The notes under the pieces were generated by a model. That model was not told the DNA's origin, did no database searches, and saw only the letters and a list, made by a program, of their open reading frames with translations. Position numbers and translations under genes: made by a program. From Rhizobiales bacterium CCH10-E5 (GTDB lineage: Bacteria > Pseudomonadota > Alphaproteobacteria > Rhizobiales > Beijerinckiaceae), in assembly GCA_001556125.1 (NCBI GenBank), contig LSIG01000138.1, positions 1 through 62,923 of the forward strand: a DNA stretch of 62,923 nucleotides. Direction: 5' to 3'. Shown one piece after another: positions 7,951-16,434 of the stretch (its first letter is position 1; the number at the start of each line of letters is the position of its first letter).

Positions 7951-9105
7951 TTATGCGTGCCCGGCCTTCAGCGCCTGGTCGAGATCGGCATAGAGGTCGT
8001 CGAGATCCTCGATGCCGGTCGAGAGGCGCAGCAGGTCCGGCGGGCAGGGGGAGCCGGCGCCCTCGATCGAGGCGCGATGCTCGATCAGGCTCTCGACGCC
8101 GCCGAGCGAGGTCGCGCGCTTGTAGAGTTCGACATGCGCGGCCGCCTTCACCGCCGCCGCCTCGCCGCCGACCACCTGGACCGAGAGCATGTAGCCGAAG
8201 CCGCCCTCCATCTGGCGCGCGGCGATGTCGTGGCCGGGATGCTGCGGCAGGCCGGGATAGAGCACGCGCGCCACCAGCGGATGGGCCGAGAGCTTCTGCG
8301 CCAGCGCCATCGCCGAGGCGCTCTGGCGCTCCTGCCGGACATGGAGCGTGCGCATGCCGCGCATCAGCAGATAGGCCTCGAAGGGCCCCAGGATCCCGCC
8401 CTGGCCCTTGCGCACGGTCTTGATGCGGTTCCAGAATTCGTCGTCCTCACGGGCGCAGAGCGCGCCGGCGACCACGTCGGAATGGCCGTTCAGCACTTTG
8501 GTCGCGGCATGCATGACGATGTCGGCGCCGAGCTGAAGCGGGCGGGTGTGGACCGGCGAGGCGCAGGTCGAATCGACGGCCAGCTTGGCGCCGGCCTTGT
8601 GGGCGATCTCGGCGGCGGCCGCGATGTCGGTGATCGTCCAGAGCGGGTTCGAGGGCGTCTCGGCCCAGACGAGCTTGGTCCTGCCGGGCTTCACCGCGGC
8701 CTGCAGAGCGGCGAGGTCGTCGGTCTCGACGAAGTCGATGACGAGGCCCCAGCGGGTCGCTTCCGTCAGCAGCCAGGAACGCAGCGCCCAGTACATCACC
8801 TTGGAGGCGACGACGTGGTCGCCCGGCGAGAGCGCTTGGAAGACGGCAGTCGCCGCCGCCATGCCTGAGCCGAAAAGGAGCGCGCCGGCCTGCGCCTGCT
8901 CCAGCATGGCGAGCACGCTCTCGGCCTCGCGCGTCGTCTCGTTGTCGGGGCGGCCATAGACGAAGCCGCCGGAGTAGCCGTTGTCCTCGTCGCGGATATA
9001 GGTCGTCGAGACATGGATCGGCGGCACCACGCCCTTGGTCAGCGGGTCGATCTTGCCCATGGCCTGCGCGGCGAGGGAGCGGGGGTGGAAAGAGCGCTTC
9101 GGCAT
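7951..9105 (-). CDS. Cystathionine gamma-synthase family PLP-dependent enzyme
   Basis: A 384-residue enzyme of the Cys/Met-metabolism PLP family (cystathionine gamma-synthase, cystathionine beta-lyase, methionine gamma-lyase). The PLP lysine is in ATKVLNGHSDVVAG (about residue 209). FVYGRPDNETTREAE near residues 48-62, LLFGSGMAAATAVF and SLGGVESLIEHRAS are family motifs. Sequence alone does not separate synthase from lyase activity, so substrate is not assigned. The gene is convergent with the GH19 gene across a palindromic repeat and divergent from tspO over 112 bases. No SAM riboswitch-like element was recognised in that interval. Confidence 0.9.
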   Translation of the reverse strand: MPKRSFHPRSLAAQAMGKIDPLTKGVVPPIHVSTTYIRDEDNGYSGGFVYGRPDNETTREAESVLAMLEQAQAGALLFGSGMAAATAVFQALSPGDHVVASKVMYWALRSWLLTEATRWGLVIDFVETDDLAALQAAVKPGRTKLVWAETPSNPLWTITDIAAAAEIAHKAGAKLAVDSTCASPVHTRPLQLGADIVMHAATKVLNGHSDVVAGALCAREDDEFWNRIKTVRKGQGGILGPFEAYLLMRGMRTLHVRQERQSASAMALAQKLSAHPLVARVLYPGLPQHPGHDIAARQMEGGFGYMLSVQVVGGEAAAVKAAAHVELYKRATSLGGVESLIEHRASIEGAGSPCPPDLLRLSTGIEDLDDLYADLDQALKAGHA

Positions 9106-9217
9106 GACGATCCGCGAAAGTTCCAGGAGGGACTAAAGACGCATCTGGCGCAGGCGAGGGGCGCGGCGCAAGTGCCGCGACCTTGCCAGGAACGCAGGAC
9201 GCCTCCATGTCACGATC

Positions 9218-9727
9218 ATGAGCATTTCACCATCATCCTCGGCGTCCGGCCCGCGCCCGGTCTGGATCGACGTACTGATCGCGATCCTGCCCGTCGTCGC
9301 CGTCTCGCTGCTCGGCAACGCCGTGACGATCCCGCAGGTGACGACCTGGTACCCGACGATCGCCAAGCCGCCCTTCAACCCGCCCAACTGGGTGTTCGGC
9401 CCGGTCTGGACGACGCTGTTCGCGCTGATGGCCTACGGTGTCTTCCGCATCCTGCGGCTGCCGGCCGGGACGCCCGGGCGGACGAAGGCGCTCGCGGTCT
9501 ACCATCTCCAGCTCGCGCTGAACCTCGCCTGGTCCTGCGTCTTCTTCGGGCTGAACAGCCCGCTCGGCGGCATCCTGGTGATCCTGCCCTTCCTCGGTCT
9601 GATCTTGTGGATGATCGCGCTCTTCGCCCCGCTGGACCGGCTCGCGGCCCATCTGCAGTGGCCCTATGTCGCCTGGGTCTCCTTCGCGACGCTGCTCAAC
9701 GTCTCGATCTGGTGGCTGAACCGCTAG
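9218..9727 (+). CDS. tspO: TspO/MBR family tryptophan-rich sensory protein
   Basis: A 169-residue membrane protein with five predicted membrane segments and the TspO signature: WYPTIAKPPFNPPNWVFGPVW near residues 46-66, ALNLAWSCVFFGLNSP, and a C-terminal WVSFATLLNVSIWWLNR. Members bind porphyrins and other ligands and influence tetrapyrrole levels in alphaproteobacteria. The N-terminus has a short Ser/Pro-rich extension before the first helix. It stands alone, convergent with the response-regulator gene nine bases downstream. Confidence 0.92.
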   Translation: MSISPSSSASGPRPVWIDVLIAILPVVAVSLLGNAVTIPQVTTWYPTIAKPPFNPPNWVFGPVWTTLFALMAYGVFRILRLPAGTPGRTKALAVYHLQLALNLAWSCVFFGLNSPLGGILVILPFLGLILWMIALFAPLDRLAAHLQWPYVAWVSFATLLNVSIWWLNR

Positions 9728-9736
9728 CAGCGGACG

Positions 9737-10111
9737 TCAGCCGATCGAGCGCTCGATCACGTCCAGCACGGTGCTGCGCAGTTCGGCGATGGTGAAGGGC
9801 TTGGTCATCACCTCCTCCACAATGGCGTCGAGGCTGCGGGCGCGCTCGCGCTGCTCGGCATAGCCCGTCATCAGCATGATCGGCAGGTCCGGAAAGGCCT
9901 GCTTGGCGGCGAGCGCCAGCGCGATCCCGTCCATCAGCGGCATGCGGATATCGGTCAGCAGCAGGTCGAAATGGCCGCCCTCGGCGATCAGCGTGTCGAG
10001 CGCCTCGGCCCCGTCGGCCGCCGTCAGACAGGAATGGCCGTCCATGGCCAGGCCGCGCGCCACCAGCGTCCGCAGCGGCTCCTCGTCATCGACCACCAGA
10101 ATGCGCGACAT
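9737..10111 (-). CDS. Single-domain response regulator (CpdR-like)
   Basis: A 124-residue stand-alone receiver domain with no output domain. It carries the acidic pocket VVDDEE near residues 6-11, the phospho-acceptor Asp in LLLTDIRMPLMDG (about residue 53), the Thr in MLMTGYAE and the conserved Lys in MTKPFT. Such proteins signal by protein-protein contact, as CpdR or DivK do. The DIRMPLMDGIALA stretch is closer to CpdR than to CheY, but partners are not visible here. It follows hpt by three bases on the same strand, so co-transcription is likely. Confidence 0.8.
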   Translation of the reverse strand: MSRILVVDDEEPLRTLVARGLAMDGHSCLTAADGAEALDTLIAEGGHFDLLLTDIRMPLMDGIALALAAKQAFPDLPIMLMTGYAEQRERARSLDAIVEEVMTKPFTIAELRSTVLDVIERSIG

Positions 10112-10114
10112 GGC

Positions 10115-10675
10115 TCAGATCCCCGGGAGGCCGGCCTGGTCGGCGGTTTCGACGACGCCGACATAGGGCAGCTGCCGGTAGGAATGGGCAACATCCATGC
10201 CATAGCCCACGACGAAATAGTCCGGGCATTCGAAGCCGACATGCTCGGCCGCGATGTTGACCGCGCGCTTGCCCGGCTTCTCCAGCAGAACCGCGCAGGA
10301 GACCTTCGCGGCGCCGCGCGCGGCCAGCAGGTCCTTGGCGAAGGCCAGCGTACGGCCCGATTCTAGGATGTCGTCGACCAGCAGCACCTCGCGGCCGCGG
10401 ACATCGCTCTGGACGTCGCGCAGGATCTCGACCTGGCCGGAGGAGACGGTGGCGGCGCGATAGCTCGAGAGATGTACGAACTCGACCTGGGGGGACATGC
10501 CGACGCGATGCATCGCGCGGATCAGATCGGCGACGAACATGAAGCTGCCCTTGAGCACCGCCACCACCAACAAGTCGGCCGGGGCGGTCGCGGCGATCGC
10601 CGCCGCCATCTCCTCGTTGCGGCGCGCGATCGTCGCCTCGTCGTACAGCACCCGGATGCGCCGTGGCTCCGACAT
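10115..10675 (-). CDS. hpt: Hypoxanthine phosphoribosyltransferase
   Basis: A 186-residue purine-salvage enzyme that makes IMP (and GMP) from hypoxanthine (guanine) and PRPP. The PRPP-binding signature is EVLLVDDILESGRTLAFA near residues 99-116, and VVAVLKGSFMFVADLIRA and EFVHLSSY are also family motifs. AGGAC lies upstream of the ATG. It is the first gene of a short same-strand pair with the receiver-domain gene. Confidence 0.95.
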   Translation of the reverse strand: MSEPRRIRVLYDEATIARRNEEMAAAIAATAPADLLVVAVLKGSFMFVADLIRAMHRVGMSPQVEFVHLSSYRAATVSSGQVEILRDVQSDVRGREVLLVDDILESGRTLAFAKDLLAARGAAKVSCAVLLEKPGKRAVNIAAEHVGFECPDYFVVGYGMDVAHSYRQLPYVGVVETADQAGLPGI

Positions 10676-10811
10676 GATGGGGTCGTCCTTTCACGGACCG
10701 CGCCGCGCGGGCGCGTCCTGCAGATGATGTCTGGATTTGAGGTTTAGAGCGCCTGATCGGAACTGAACAGGCCTGCGCGCGGCCGCATGGCCGCCGACAC
10801 GATCCGCCGGG

Positions 10812-11606
10812 TCAGTGCTGCCCCGTCTTGTCGGGCCCCGAGGCGGCGAAGCGCACCAGCACGGTCTGCCCCGTCGCCGGCGGCGCGGCCAGCCGGGCGC
10901 GGAAGCGCATCAGCTCCGCCGGCTCGAGCTCCGGCCGCGGCGGATCGGTCTTCCAGCTGTAGAGCGTCTGCCCGGAGGCATCCTGAACCGCGACCTCGAT
11001 CGGCGGCACGCGCGTCTGGCTTTTGGCGATGTTGGTGACGTCGCCCTCGACCACGAGGAAGCGCCCGGCGGCATCCTCGACGAGGCCGCTCTCGACCGAC
11101 CCGAGTTTGAGGCCGCGGACATTGACGGGGAGGCCGAGCGTCTCGAAGACGTCGGCGAGTTGCGGGGCGGCCCGCGCCACCCTGTCGCGCTGGACCACGA
11201 GCAGGCCCAGCCCGGCGATGCCCAGCAGGGAGAGCGAGGCGGCGGCGACGACGGCGCGGGAGGGCTTCGCCTTGGCCTTGGCGCCCTTGCGGGCTGGGCG
11301 GCCGGAGCGCTTGCCGCGCGGGGCGGCCGGGACAGCTTCGCCCGTTTGGCCCTCGGCACCGCTGTCGGGGAGCTCGTTCTCGGCGGCGACAGCGGAAACC
11401 TGGGCTTCGATCGCCGCGGCCTGCTCCAGTTCCTCGTTCAGCAGCGCCTGGGTCTCCTCCGGCGTCGGGACCGCGGGCAGTTCCGGCTCGGGATCGACAT
11501 GCCACAGGGTCTGGCAGCTGGCGCAGCGCACCTTGCGTCCGTCGGGGCCGAGCTTGGCGCCGTCGAGTTCGTAGCGGCTGGCGCAGGAGGGGCAGACGAT
11601 CAGCAT
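10812..11606 (-). CDS. MJ0042-type zinc-ribbon membrane protein
   Basis: A 264-residue protein. The N-terminus is a zinc ribbon with the pattern MLIVCPSCASRYELDG then VRCASCQTLWHVD (two CxxC pairs, about residues 5-8 and 28-31). A Pro/Ala/Glu-rich linker and a basic Arg/Lys stretch precede one membrane segment (about residues 120-140, LSLLGIAGLGLLVV). The C-terminal domain, about residues 150-260, resembles the DUF3426-type domain often found with this zinc ribbon. Function is unknown. It is divergent from ftsE over about 190 bases, a common arrangement in Hyphomicrobiales. Confidence 0.82.
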   Translation of the reverse strand: MLIVCPSCASRYELDGAKLGPDGRKVRCASCQTLWHVDPEPELPAVPTPEETQALLNEELEQAAAIEAQVSAVAAENELPDSGAEGQTGEAVPAAPRGKRSGRPARKGAKAKAKPSRAVVAAASLSLLGIAGLGLLVVQRDRVARAAPQLADVFETLGLPVNVRGLKLGSVESGLVEDAAGRFLVVEGDVTNIAKSQTRVPPIEVAVQDASGQTLYSWKTDPPRPELEPAELMRFRARLAAPPATGQTVLVRFAASGPDKTGQH

Positions 11607-11799
11607 GGCGGCGGCGGCGGTTCCCGTGCGGTTCGAGCCTGCGCCCGCCCTCGGGGCGCGTCTCCCATTGGCGGGCGGGATGGTTAACGTCGCGTGAAGA
11701 ACTTGCCGCCATGCTCCGTCGCGACGGCTCTCCGCGCACCGCCAACGGGTGTAGGATTGGCCGCGAAGATTCGCCGTCTGGCGCCGGGGACGCAGGGAT

Positions 11800-12459
11800 T
11801 TGGTTCGGTTCGAGAATGTCGGCCTGCGATACGGCATGGGCCCGGAGGTGCTGAAGGACATCACCTTCAGCATCGAGCCGCGTTCGTTCCAGTATCTGAC
11901 CGGCCCGTCGGGGGCCGGCAAGACGACGCTGATGCGCCTCGTGCTGATGGCGCTGCAGCCGACGCGCGGCCTGGTGCATCTCTTCGGGCAGGACGTGTCC
12001 CGGCTCGACGCCGCGACGCTGACGGCCTTCCGCCGCCGCATGGGCGTCGTCTTCCAGGATTTCCGGCTGCTCGACCATCTCACCCTCTACGAGAACGTCG
12101 CGCTGCCGCTGCGCGTGCTCGGCAAGGAGGAGGCGAGCTACCGTGCCGAGGTCGTCGAGCTGCTGCGCTGGGTCGGGCTCGGCGAGCGGATGCATGCCGT
12201 GCCGCCGGTGCTCTCGGGCGGCGAGAAGCAGCGTGCGGCGATCGCGCGCGCCCTGATCGGACGGCCCGAACTGGTGCTGGCGGACGAGCCGACGGGCAAT
12301 GTCGACCCGGCGCTCGGGCGGCGGCTGCTGCGTCTCTTCATGGAGCTCCAATCGCTCGGCACGGCGGTGGTGATCGCGACCCATGACCTCGGCCTGATGG
12401 AGCTCTACGACGCGCCGCGCCTCGTGCTCGCCGACGGACATCTGCACGTCGATGCCTGA
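11800..12459 (+). CDS. ftsE: Cell-division ATP-binding protein FtsE
   Basis: A 219-residue ABC ATPase that works with FtsX to control peptidoglycan hydrolases at the septum. Walker A is GPSGAGKT (residues 35-42), the signature is LSGGEKQRAAIARAL and Walker B is ELVLADEPT. I accept a TTG start at 11800 because it gives the standard MVRFENVGLRYG N-terminus; the next ATG at 11836 would remove the first strand. CAGGGA lies just upstream. It overlaps ftsX by eight bases. Confidence 0.94.
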   Translation: MVRFENVGLRYGMGPEVLKDITFSIEPRSFQYLTGPSGAGKTTLMRLVLMALQPTRGLVHLFGQDVSRLDAATLTAFRRRMGVVFQDFRLLDHLTLYENVALPLRVLGKEEASYRAEVVELLRWVGLGERMHAVPPVLSGGEKQRAAIARALIGRPELVLADEPTGNVDPALGRRLLRLFMELQSLGTAVVIATHDLGLMELYDAPRLVLADGHLHVDA

Positions 12460-13420
12460 CGCCGGACATCACGAAGTGGAGCGCGAGGAGCGGGCGCTGC
12501 CGAGCAATCTGCGGCGCGACCAGCCACTGGTGCCGATCGACACGGTCGCCGGCCGGGCGCTGATGGCGGTGATCGCGATCCTGACCTTCCTGGCAGCGCT
12601 GAGCGCGGGGGCCGCCGTGCTCGCGGCACGCGCCTCCGAGCAGTGGCGCGGTGCCGTCTCGAACGAGATGACGATCCAGATCCGGCCCGATTCGCGCCGG
12701 GATATCGAGGCCGACATCGCGCGGGCCGTCGCCATGGCCCGCGAGATCGAGGGCGTCGCCGCCGTGCAGGCGATCCCGCGCGCCGAATCCGACAAGCTGC
12801 TGGAGCCCTGGCTCGGCACAGGGCTGGACCTGGTCGAACTGCCGGTGCCGCGGCTGATCGTGCTGAAGCTACGGCCGGGTGCCGGTTCGGATCTCGCCGC
12901 CTTCGGCACGGCGCTGCGTCGCGAGGTGCCGACCGCGATCCTGGACGATCACCGGCTCTGGCTGCGCCGGCTTTCGACCATGGCGAGCACGATCATCCTC
13001 TCGGGTGCGGCGGTGGTGCTGCTGGTGATGACGGCCGCGGCGCTGGCGGTGGCCTTCGCGACCCGCGGCGCGATGGCGGGCAGCCGCGACAGCGTGGAGG
13101 TGCTGCATCTGGTCGGCGCCGACGACGATTTCATCGCGCGCGAATTCCAGAGCCGTTTCGTGCGGCTCGGCCTGCGCGGGGGCGCGATCGGCGGCGGAGC
13201 GGCGATTCTCGTCATCGCCCTGCTCGGCATCCTCGCCTCGCGCTGGAGCAGTGCGCCGGAGGCCGAGCAGTTGCGGGCGATGTTTGGCGCCTTCGAGATC
13301 GGCTGGGGCGGCTATGTCGCGGTGGTGCTGGTCGCTGTCGTCGTTGCGGCGATCTCGGGCCTCGTTTCGCGGGTCACCGTGCGGCACCATCTGCGCGCCC
13401 TCGCGCAGGGGTCGGCGTGA
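12452..13420 (+). CDS. ftsX: Cell-division protein FtsX
   Basis: A 322-residue inner-membrane protein, partner of FtsE. It has a cytoplasmic N-terminal tail, a first membrane segment at about residues 38-60, a large periplasmic domain to about residue 170 and then three membrane segments with FtsX motifs (DSVEVLHLVGADDDFIAREFQ). It is about the length expected for alphaproteobacterial FtsX. The start overlaps the end of ftsE. The next gene is 76 bases downstream. Confidence 0.92.
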   Translation: MPDAGHHEVEREERALPSNLRRDQPLVPIDTVAGRALMAVIAILTFLAALSAGAAVLAARASEQWRGAVSNEMTIQIRPDSRRDIEADIARAVAMAREIEGVAAVQAIPRAESDKLLEPWLGTGLDLVELPVPRLIVLKLRPGAGSDLAAFGTALRREVPTAILDDHRLWLRRLSTMASTIILSGAAVVLLVMTAAALAVAFATRGAMAGSRDSVEVLHLVGADDDFIAREFQSRFVRLGLRGGAIGGGAAILVIALLGILASRWSSAPEAEQLRAMFGAFEIGWGGYVAVVLVAVVVAAISGLVSRVTVRHHLRALAQGSA

Positions 13421-13496
13421 TGATGCGTCCGCCGCCCCGCGCCCCCGAGGGCCCTGCCGCGCTTATGCCCGATTGGCGAAATAGCGTGGTCGGGCG

Positions 13497-14294
13497 ATGG
13501 CGATGATCGGCATGAGGCAGGAGAGATCGGCTCCTCTCGCGCGCCCCCTCGGGGCCGCTGGCGCCGGAAGGAGCGCGGGTCTCAGGCGCGCGGCTCTTCT
13601 GCTCGCGCTGGCGCTGCCGCTTGCGGTGCTGGCGGCGGTGCTGCTGGGCTATGTCCGCTTCGCCTCCGCCATCGTCTCGCGCGAGCCGGCCGCGGTGCCG
13701 CGCACCGATGCGATCGTGGTGGTCACGGGCGGTTCCCAGCGTGTCGGCGACGCCATCGGCCTGCTCGGGGCGGAGCGCGGCTCGCGGCTGCTGATCAGCG
13801 GCGTCAACGAGAAGACCGGCCGCGAGGAACTCGCCAAGCTGAATCCCTCGGCGCGCGAGCTGCTCGCCTGCTGCGTCGACCTCGACTACCGCGCCCGCAA
13901 CACCATCGGCAACGCGATCGAGGCCCGCCGCTGGGTGCGTAACCACGGCTTCCGCTCGCTCCTGGTGGTGACCTCGAACTACCACATGCCCCGCACCATC
14001 GCAGAATTCGCCCATGCGATGCCGGGCGTGCGACTCGTGCCCCATCCCGTCGTGACCGACCAGATCGACACCGGCGGCTGGTGGCACCGCTGGAGCGCGA
14101 TGCGGGTGCTCGTGCCGGAATATGCGAAGTATCTGGCGGCCCGGCTGCGCAGCTTGGTGGAGACCGATCCGGAGACCTCGCGGCTCTCCGTCATCATCGG
14201 CGGGCGCAAGCCGGTTTCGTCCAAGCCGGCCGAGCTGATGGGGCCCGAGCACGAGCGCCGCAGCCAGGTGAAAAGCGGGCCTCACGACGGCTGA
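13497..14294 (+). CDS. YdcF-family (DUF218) membrane-anchored protein
   Basis: A 265-residue protein with one N-terminal membrane segment (about residues 29-50) and a DUF218/YdcF-like domain. Motifs are TDAIVVVTGGSQRVGDAIGLL, DYRARNTIGNAIEARRW and LLVVTSNYHMPRTIAEF, which match the conserved nucleotide-binding-like core. SanA and ElyC of this family affect envelope integrity; the exact role here is unknown. It lies between ftsX and plsC in the same direction. Start choice among ATGs at 13497, 13503 and 13512 is uncertain because no strong ribosome site is visible. Confidence 0.85.
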   Translation: MAMIGMRQERSAPLARPLGAAGAGRSAGLRRAALLLALALPLAVLAAVLLGYVRFASAIVSREPAAVPRTDAIVVVTGGSQRVGDAIGLLGAERGSRLLISGVNEKTGREELAKLNPSARELLACCVDLDYRARNTIGNAIEARRWVRNHGFRSLLVVTSNYHMPRTIAEFAHAMPGVRLVPHPVVTDQIDTGGWWHRWSAMRVLVPEYAKYLAARLRSLVETDPETSRLSVIIGGRKPVSSKPAELMGPEHERRSQVKSGPHDG

Positions 14295-14344
14295 TCGGCG
14301 TCGCCCCGCTTGACGTGCGCCGGGGGGCGGGGTCTTTGCGCGCC

Positions 14345-15133
14345 ATGCTCGTCCTGCGCTCGCTCCTCTTCAACGTCCTGTTCTACGCGAACCTGTCGAT
14401 CTGGCTGGTCTTCATCGCGCTGCCGTCGCTACTGTTGCCGAAGCGGGCGCTGCTCGCCATCGCCGTCGCCTGGGCGCACAGTTCGCTGTGGCTGATGAAG
14501 GTCGTGGCCGGCACGGATTACGAGGTCACCGGCCGCGAGAACATTCCCGCGACCGGCGGCATGATCGTCGCCGCCAAGCACCAGTCCTTCTGGGAGACCT
14601 TCGTCCTCGTCACGATCTTCCGCGACCCGGTCTTCATCCTGAAGCGCGAGCTGACCTGGATTCCCCTGTTCGGCTGGTGCCTGATGAAGCTCAGGATGAT
14701 CCCGGTCGACCGGGGCGGAAAGGCCCGCGCGCTCGCCCAGGTCACGCGGCGTGCCAAGACCGAGCTGCGCGACAAGGGGCGACAGCTCCTGATTTTCCCC
14801 GAGGGGACCCGCCGGCCGCCCGGTGCGCCGCCGGCCTATAAGTTCGGTGTCGCCCATATCTACGGCGAACTCGGGCTGCCCTGCGTGCCTGTCGGGCTCA
14901 ATTCCGGGCTGTACTGGCCGCGTCGGAAGTTCCTGCGGAGGCCGGGCACCATCCGCCTCGAGATCCTGCCGCCGATCCAGTCCGGCCTCGACAAGGCGGA
15001 TTTTCACGCTCTGCTGCAGGAGCGGATCGAAACGAGCAGCGACCGGCTTCTCGCTGCCGGCCGGGCCGAGCTTGGCGCCCGCGGACTCGATCCGCTGGCG
15101 AACACTGCTGACAGGCTGCGGCAGCAGGGCTGA
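14345..15133 (+). CDS. plsC: 1-acyl-sn-glycerol-3-phosphate acyltransferase
   Basis: A 262-residue lysophosphatidate acyltransferase for phosphatidic acid synthesis. It has an N-terminal membrane segment and the acyltransferase blocks AAKHQSFWETFVL, LKRELTWIPLFGW, FPEGTRRPPG and the block near VPVGLNSG. The first block is HX4E rather than the usual HX4D (Glu in place of Asp), a substitution I also recall from alphaproteobacterial relatives. The protein is basic toward its C-terminus. It follows the YdcF-like gene by 50 bases. Confidence 0.92.
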   Translation: MLVLRSLLFNVLFYANLSIWLVFIALPSLLLPKRALLAIAVAWAHSSLWLMKVVAGTDYEVTGRENIPATGGMIVAAKHQSFWETFVLVTIFRDPVFILKRELTWIPLFGWCLMKLRMIPVDRGGKARALAQVTRRAKTELRDKGRQLLIFPEGTRRPPGAPPAYKFGVAHIYGELGLPCVPVGLNSGLYWPRRKFLRRPGTIRLEILPPIQSGLDKADFHALLQERIETSSDRLLAAGRAELGARGLDPLANTADRLRQQG

Positions 15134-15187
15134 TCCCCGCGCGAGCCAGCGCTTGACTTGTCCCCGTTCCGTTCTCACTTTGTCTTG

Positions 15188-15202
15188 GAACAAAGGAGGA
15201 AC
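15188..15202 (+). promoter_or_regulatory. Candidate LexA (SOS) operator
   Basis: GAAC-AAAGGAG-GAAC is an exact match to the direct-repeat GAAC-N7-GAAC recognised by alphaproteobacterial LexA. It overlaps the ribosome-binding site four bases before the downstream ATG. A candidate -35 (TTGACT, 15153-15158) lies upstream, so the box would sit near the transcription start. A degenerate GTTC-N7 half on the other orientation lies at 15171-15181. The motif has only eight fixed bases, so chance is possible. Confidence 0.5.
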
Positions 15203-15205
15203 GAA

Positions 15206-15652
15206 ATGGCTGCTCTCGCCCATCGCCAGCCGGCTTCGCGTCCCGGCCGCGCCGTCTTCGACCGGCCCCAACGCGACCTCTTCGCCCGCGACCTCCCGGC
15301 GGAGGCACCGGCCAGCCGCGCCTGCGAGATGCCGATGCGCAGTGCGGCCGCTCTCGGCGAGCGCCGCTTCACGGCCTGGCGCGGCCGCTCGGGCCGGCGC
15401 TATGTCGCCTCCGTCTTCGCCATCGGCGACGATCACGCGCTCGGCTTCACCGAAGCAGTGCTGCTGGCAGTCTCCGCCGACCGGCGCATCCTCGCCGCGC
15501 GCGAGAGCGGCCCCTTCGGCGTCGAGGCGGCGCTGCGGCGCTGGCAGCGCTCGGTCGCGGTCGCCGGCGCTGCCGAGATCCATGTCCATCTGCTCGCCGA
15601 GGACGGCATCAGCCGCCGCGCGGCCCTGCTCGACCTGATGCCGGAGGTTTAG
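15206..15652 (+). CDS. Hypothetical protein, possibly SOS-regulated
   Basis: A 148-residue protein that I do not recognise. It is soluble, Arg/Ala-rich, with a disordered N-terminal 50 residues (FDRPQRDLFARDLPAE) and a compact C-terminal half (about residues 55-148) beginning ERRFTAWRGRSGRRYVASVF. That half alternates predicted strands and one helix. The ATG at 15206 follows a near-perfect AAAGGAGG, so translation should be strong. The longer open frame from 15158 lacks this. A LexA-type GAAC-N7-GAAC box covers the ribosome site. No neighbour suggests a function. Confidence 0.75.
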   Translation: MAALAHRQPASRPGRAVFDRPQRDLFARDLPAEAPASRACEMPMRSAAALGERRFTAWRGRSGRRYVASVFAIGDDHALGFTEAVLLAVSADRRILAARESGPFGVEAALRRWQRSVAVAGAAEIHVHLLAEDGISRRAALLDLMPEV

Positions 15653-15733
15653 TCAGAATCATTCTCTTCATCCCGGCCTGCGCCGCTTCGCTGCTGGTCC
15701 AGGATGACTGTCGAGGGTGGGACCCGCCCCGGT

Positions 15734-16336
15734 CTACAGCTTCGGCCGCGGTGCGGCGCCCGGCGCCAGCGCCTGGGCCAGCCCGGCGAGGACGGGATCG
15801 TAGATGCCCATCTTGCGCAGATGCTCGTCGGTCAGGAGCACATAGTCCGGGTTCTCGCCCGAACTGCCGCGCCCGTGCCGGACGAGTTCGAGCTGCTGCT
15901 CGCGCGGCAGGCGCCCGGCATATTGCAGGTGCTTGCGGTCGGCGACATAAACCAGCGCCGTGACATGGCGGCCATCCTGCAGCCGCACCGGCATCAGCCG
16001 CTCGACGTAGACCGCCGTCGCCTGCTCGCGGGCACGGAGATAGGCGACCGTCTCCTGCGCCCGATCGGCCGCGACGCGAAAGGCGAGCCCCCGGCAGATG
16101 CCGCCGCGGTCGAGCCCCAGCACCAGCCCGGGACGTTCCGGCGTGCCGCGATGGACATGCGAGAAGATGCAGAGCGAGCGGTGATAGCCGTGGAGCCGCG
16201 CCTGCACGCTCTCCTCGAAGGCGAAGCCCGGCCGCCAGATCAGCGAGCCATAGCCGAAGACCCAGAGGTCGCTTTCGCCGAATCCGCGCGGCTGCCCCTT
16301 TCCGTCCGTTTCGCGCGCCACCGTCTCTCGTCCCAT
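15734..16336 (-). CDS. Gamma-glutamylcyclotransferase (ChaC-like)
   Basis: A 200-residue enzyme of the glutathione-specific gamma-glutamylcyclotransferase family, releasing 5-oxoproline from glutathione. The substrate loop is WVFGYGSLIWRPGF near residues 23-36, with GYHRSLCIFSHVHRGTPERPGLVLGL following and the catalytic-glutamate region around YLRAREQ. I set the start at the ATG at 16336 because the preceding open frame is atypical. It is divergent from the DUF2125 gene over about 100 bases and convergent with the unknown gene upstream. Confidence 0.88.
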   Translation of the reverse strand: MGRETVARETDGKGQPRGFGESDLWVFGYGSLIWRPGFAFEESVQARLHGYHRSLCIFSHVHRGTPERPGLVLGLDRGGICRGLAFRVAADRAQETVAYLRAREQATAVYVERLMPVRLQDGRHVTALVYVADRKHLQYAGRLPREQQLELVRHGRGSSGENPDYVLLTDEHLRKMGIYDPVLAGLAQALAPGAAPRPKL

Positions 16337-16434
16337 AATTCGGCCGTGTGGCCCTGCTTGAAAGCGGCACCGGCCGCAGGGGCCGGCTGGTCTCCGCCTC
16401 CAGGCGGAGCTAACAATCCCGCCGCATCCGCGCA

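Noticed and set aside
9106..9217. SAM-II-type riboswitch upstream of the cystathionine-synthase-family gene
   Set aside because: Such riboswitches precede similar genes in alphaproteobacteria, but I could not find the conserved core or pseudoknot in this interval.
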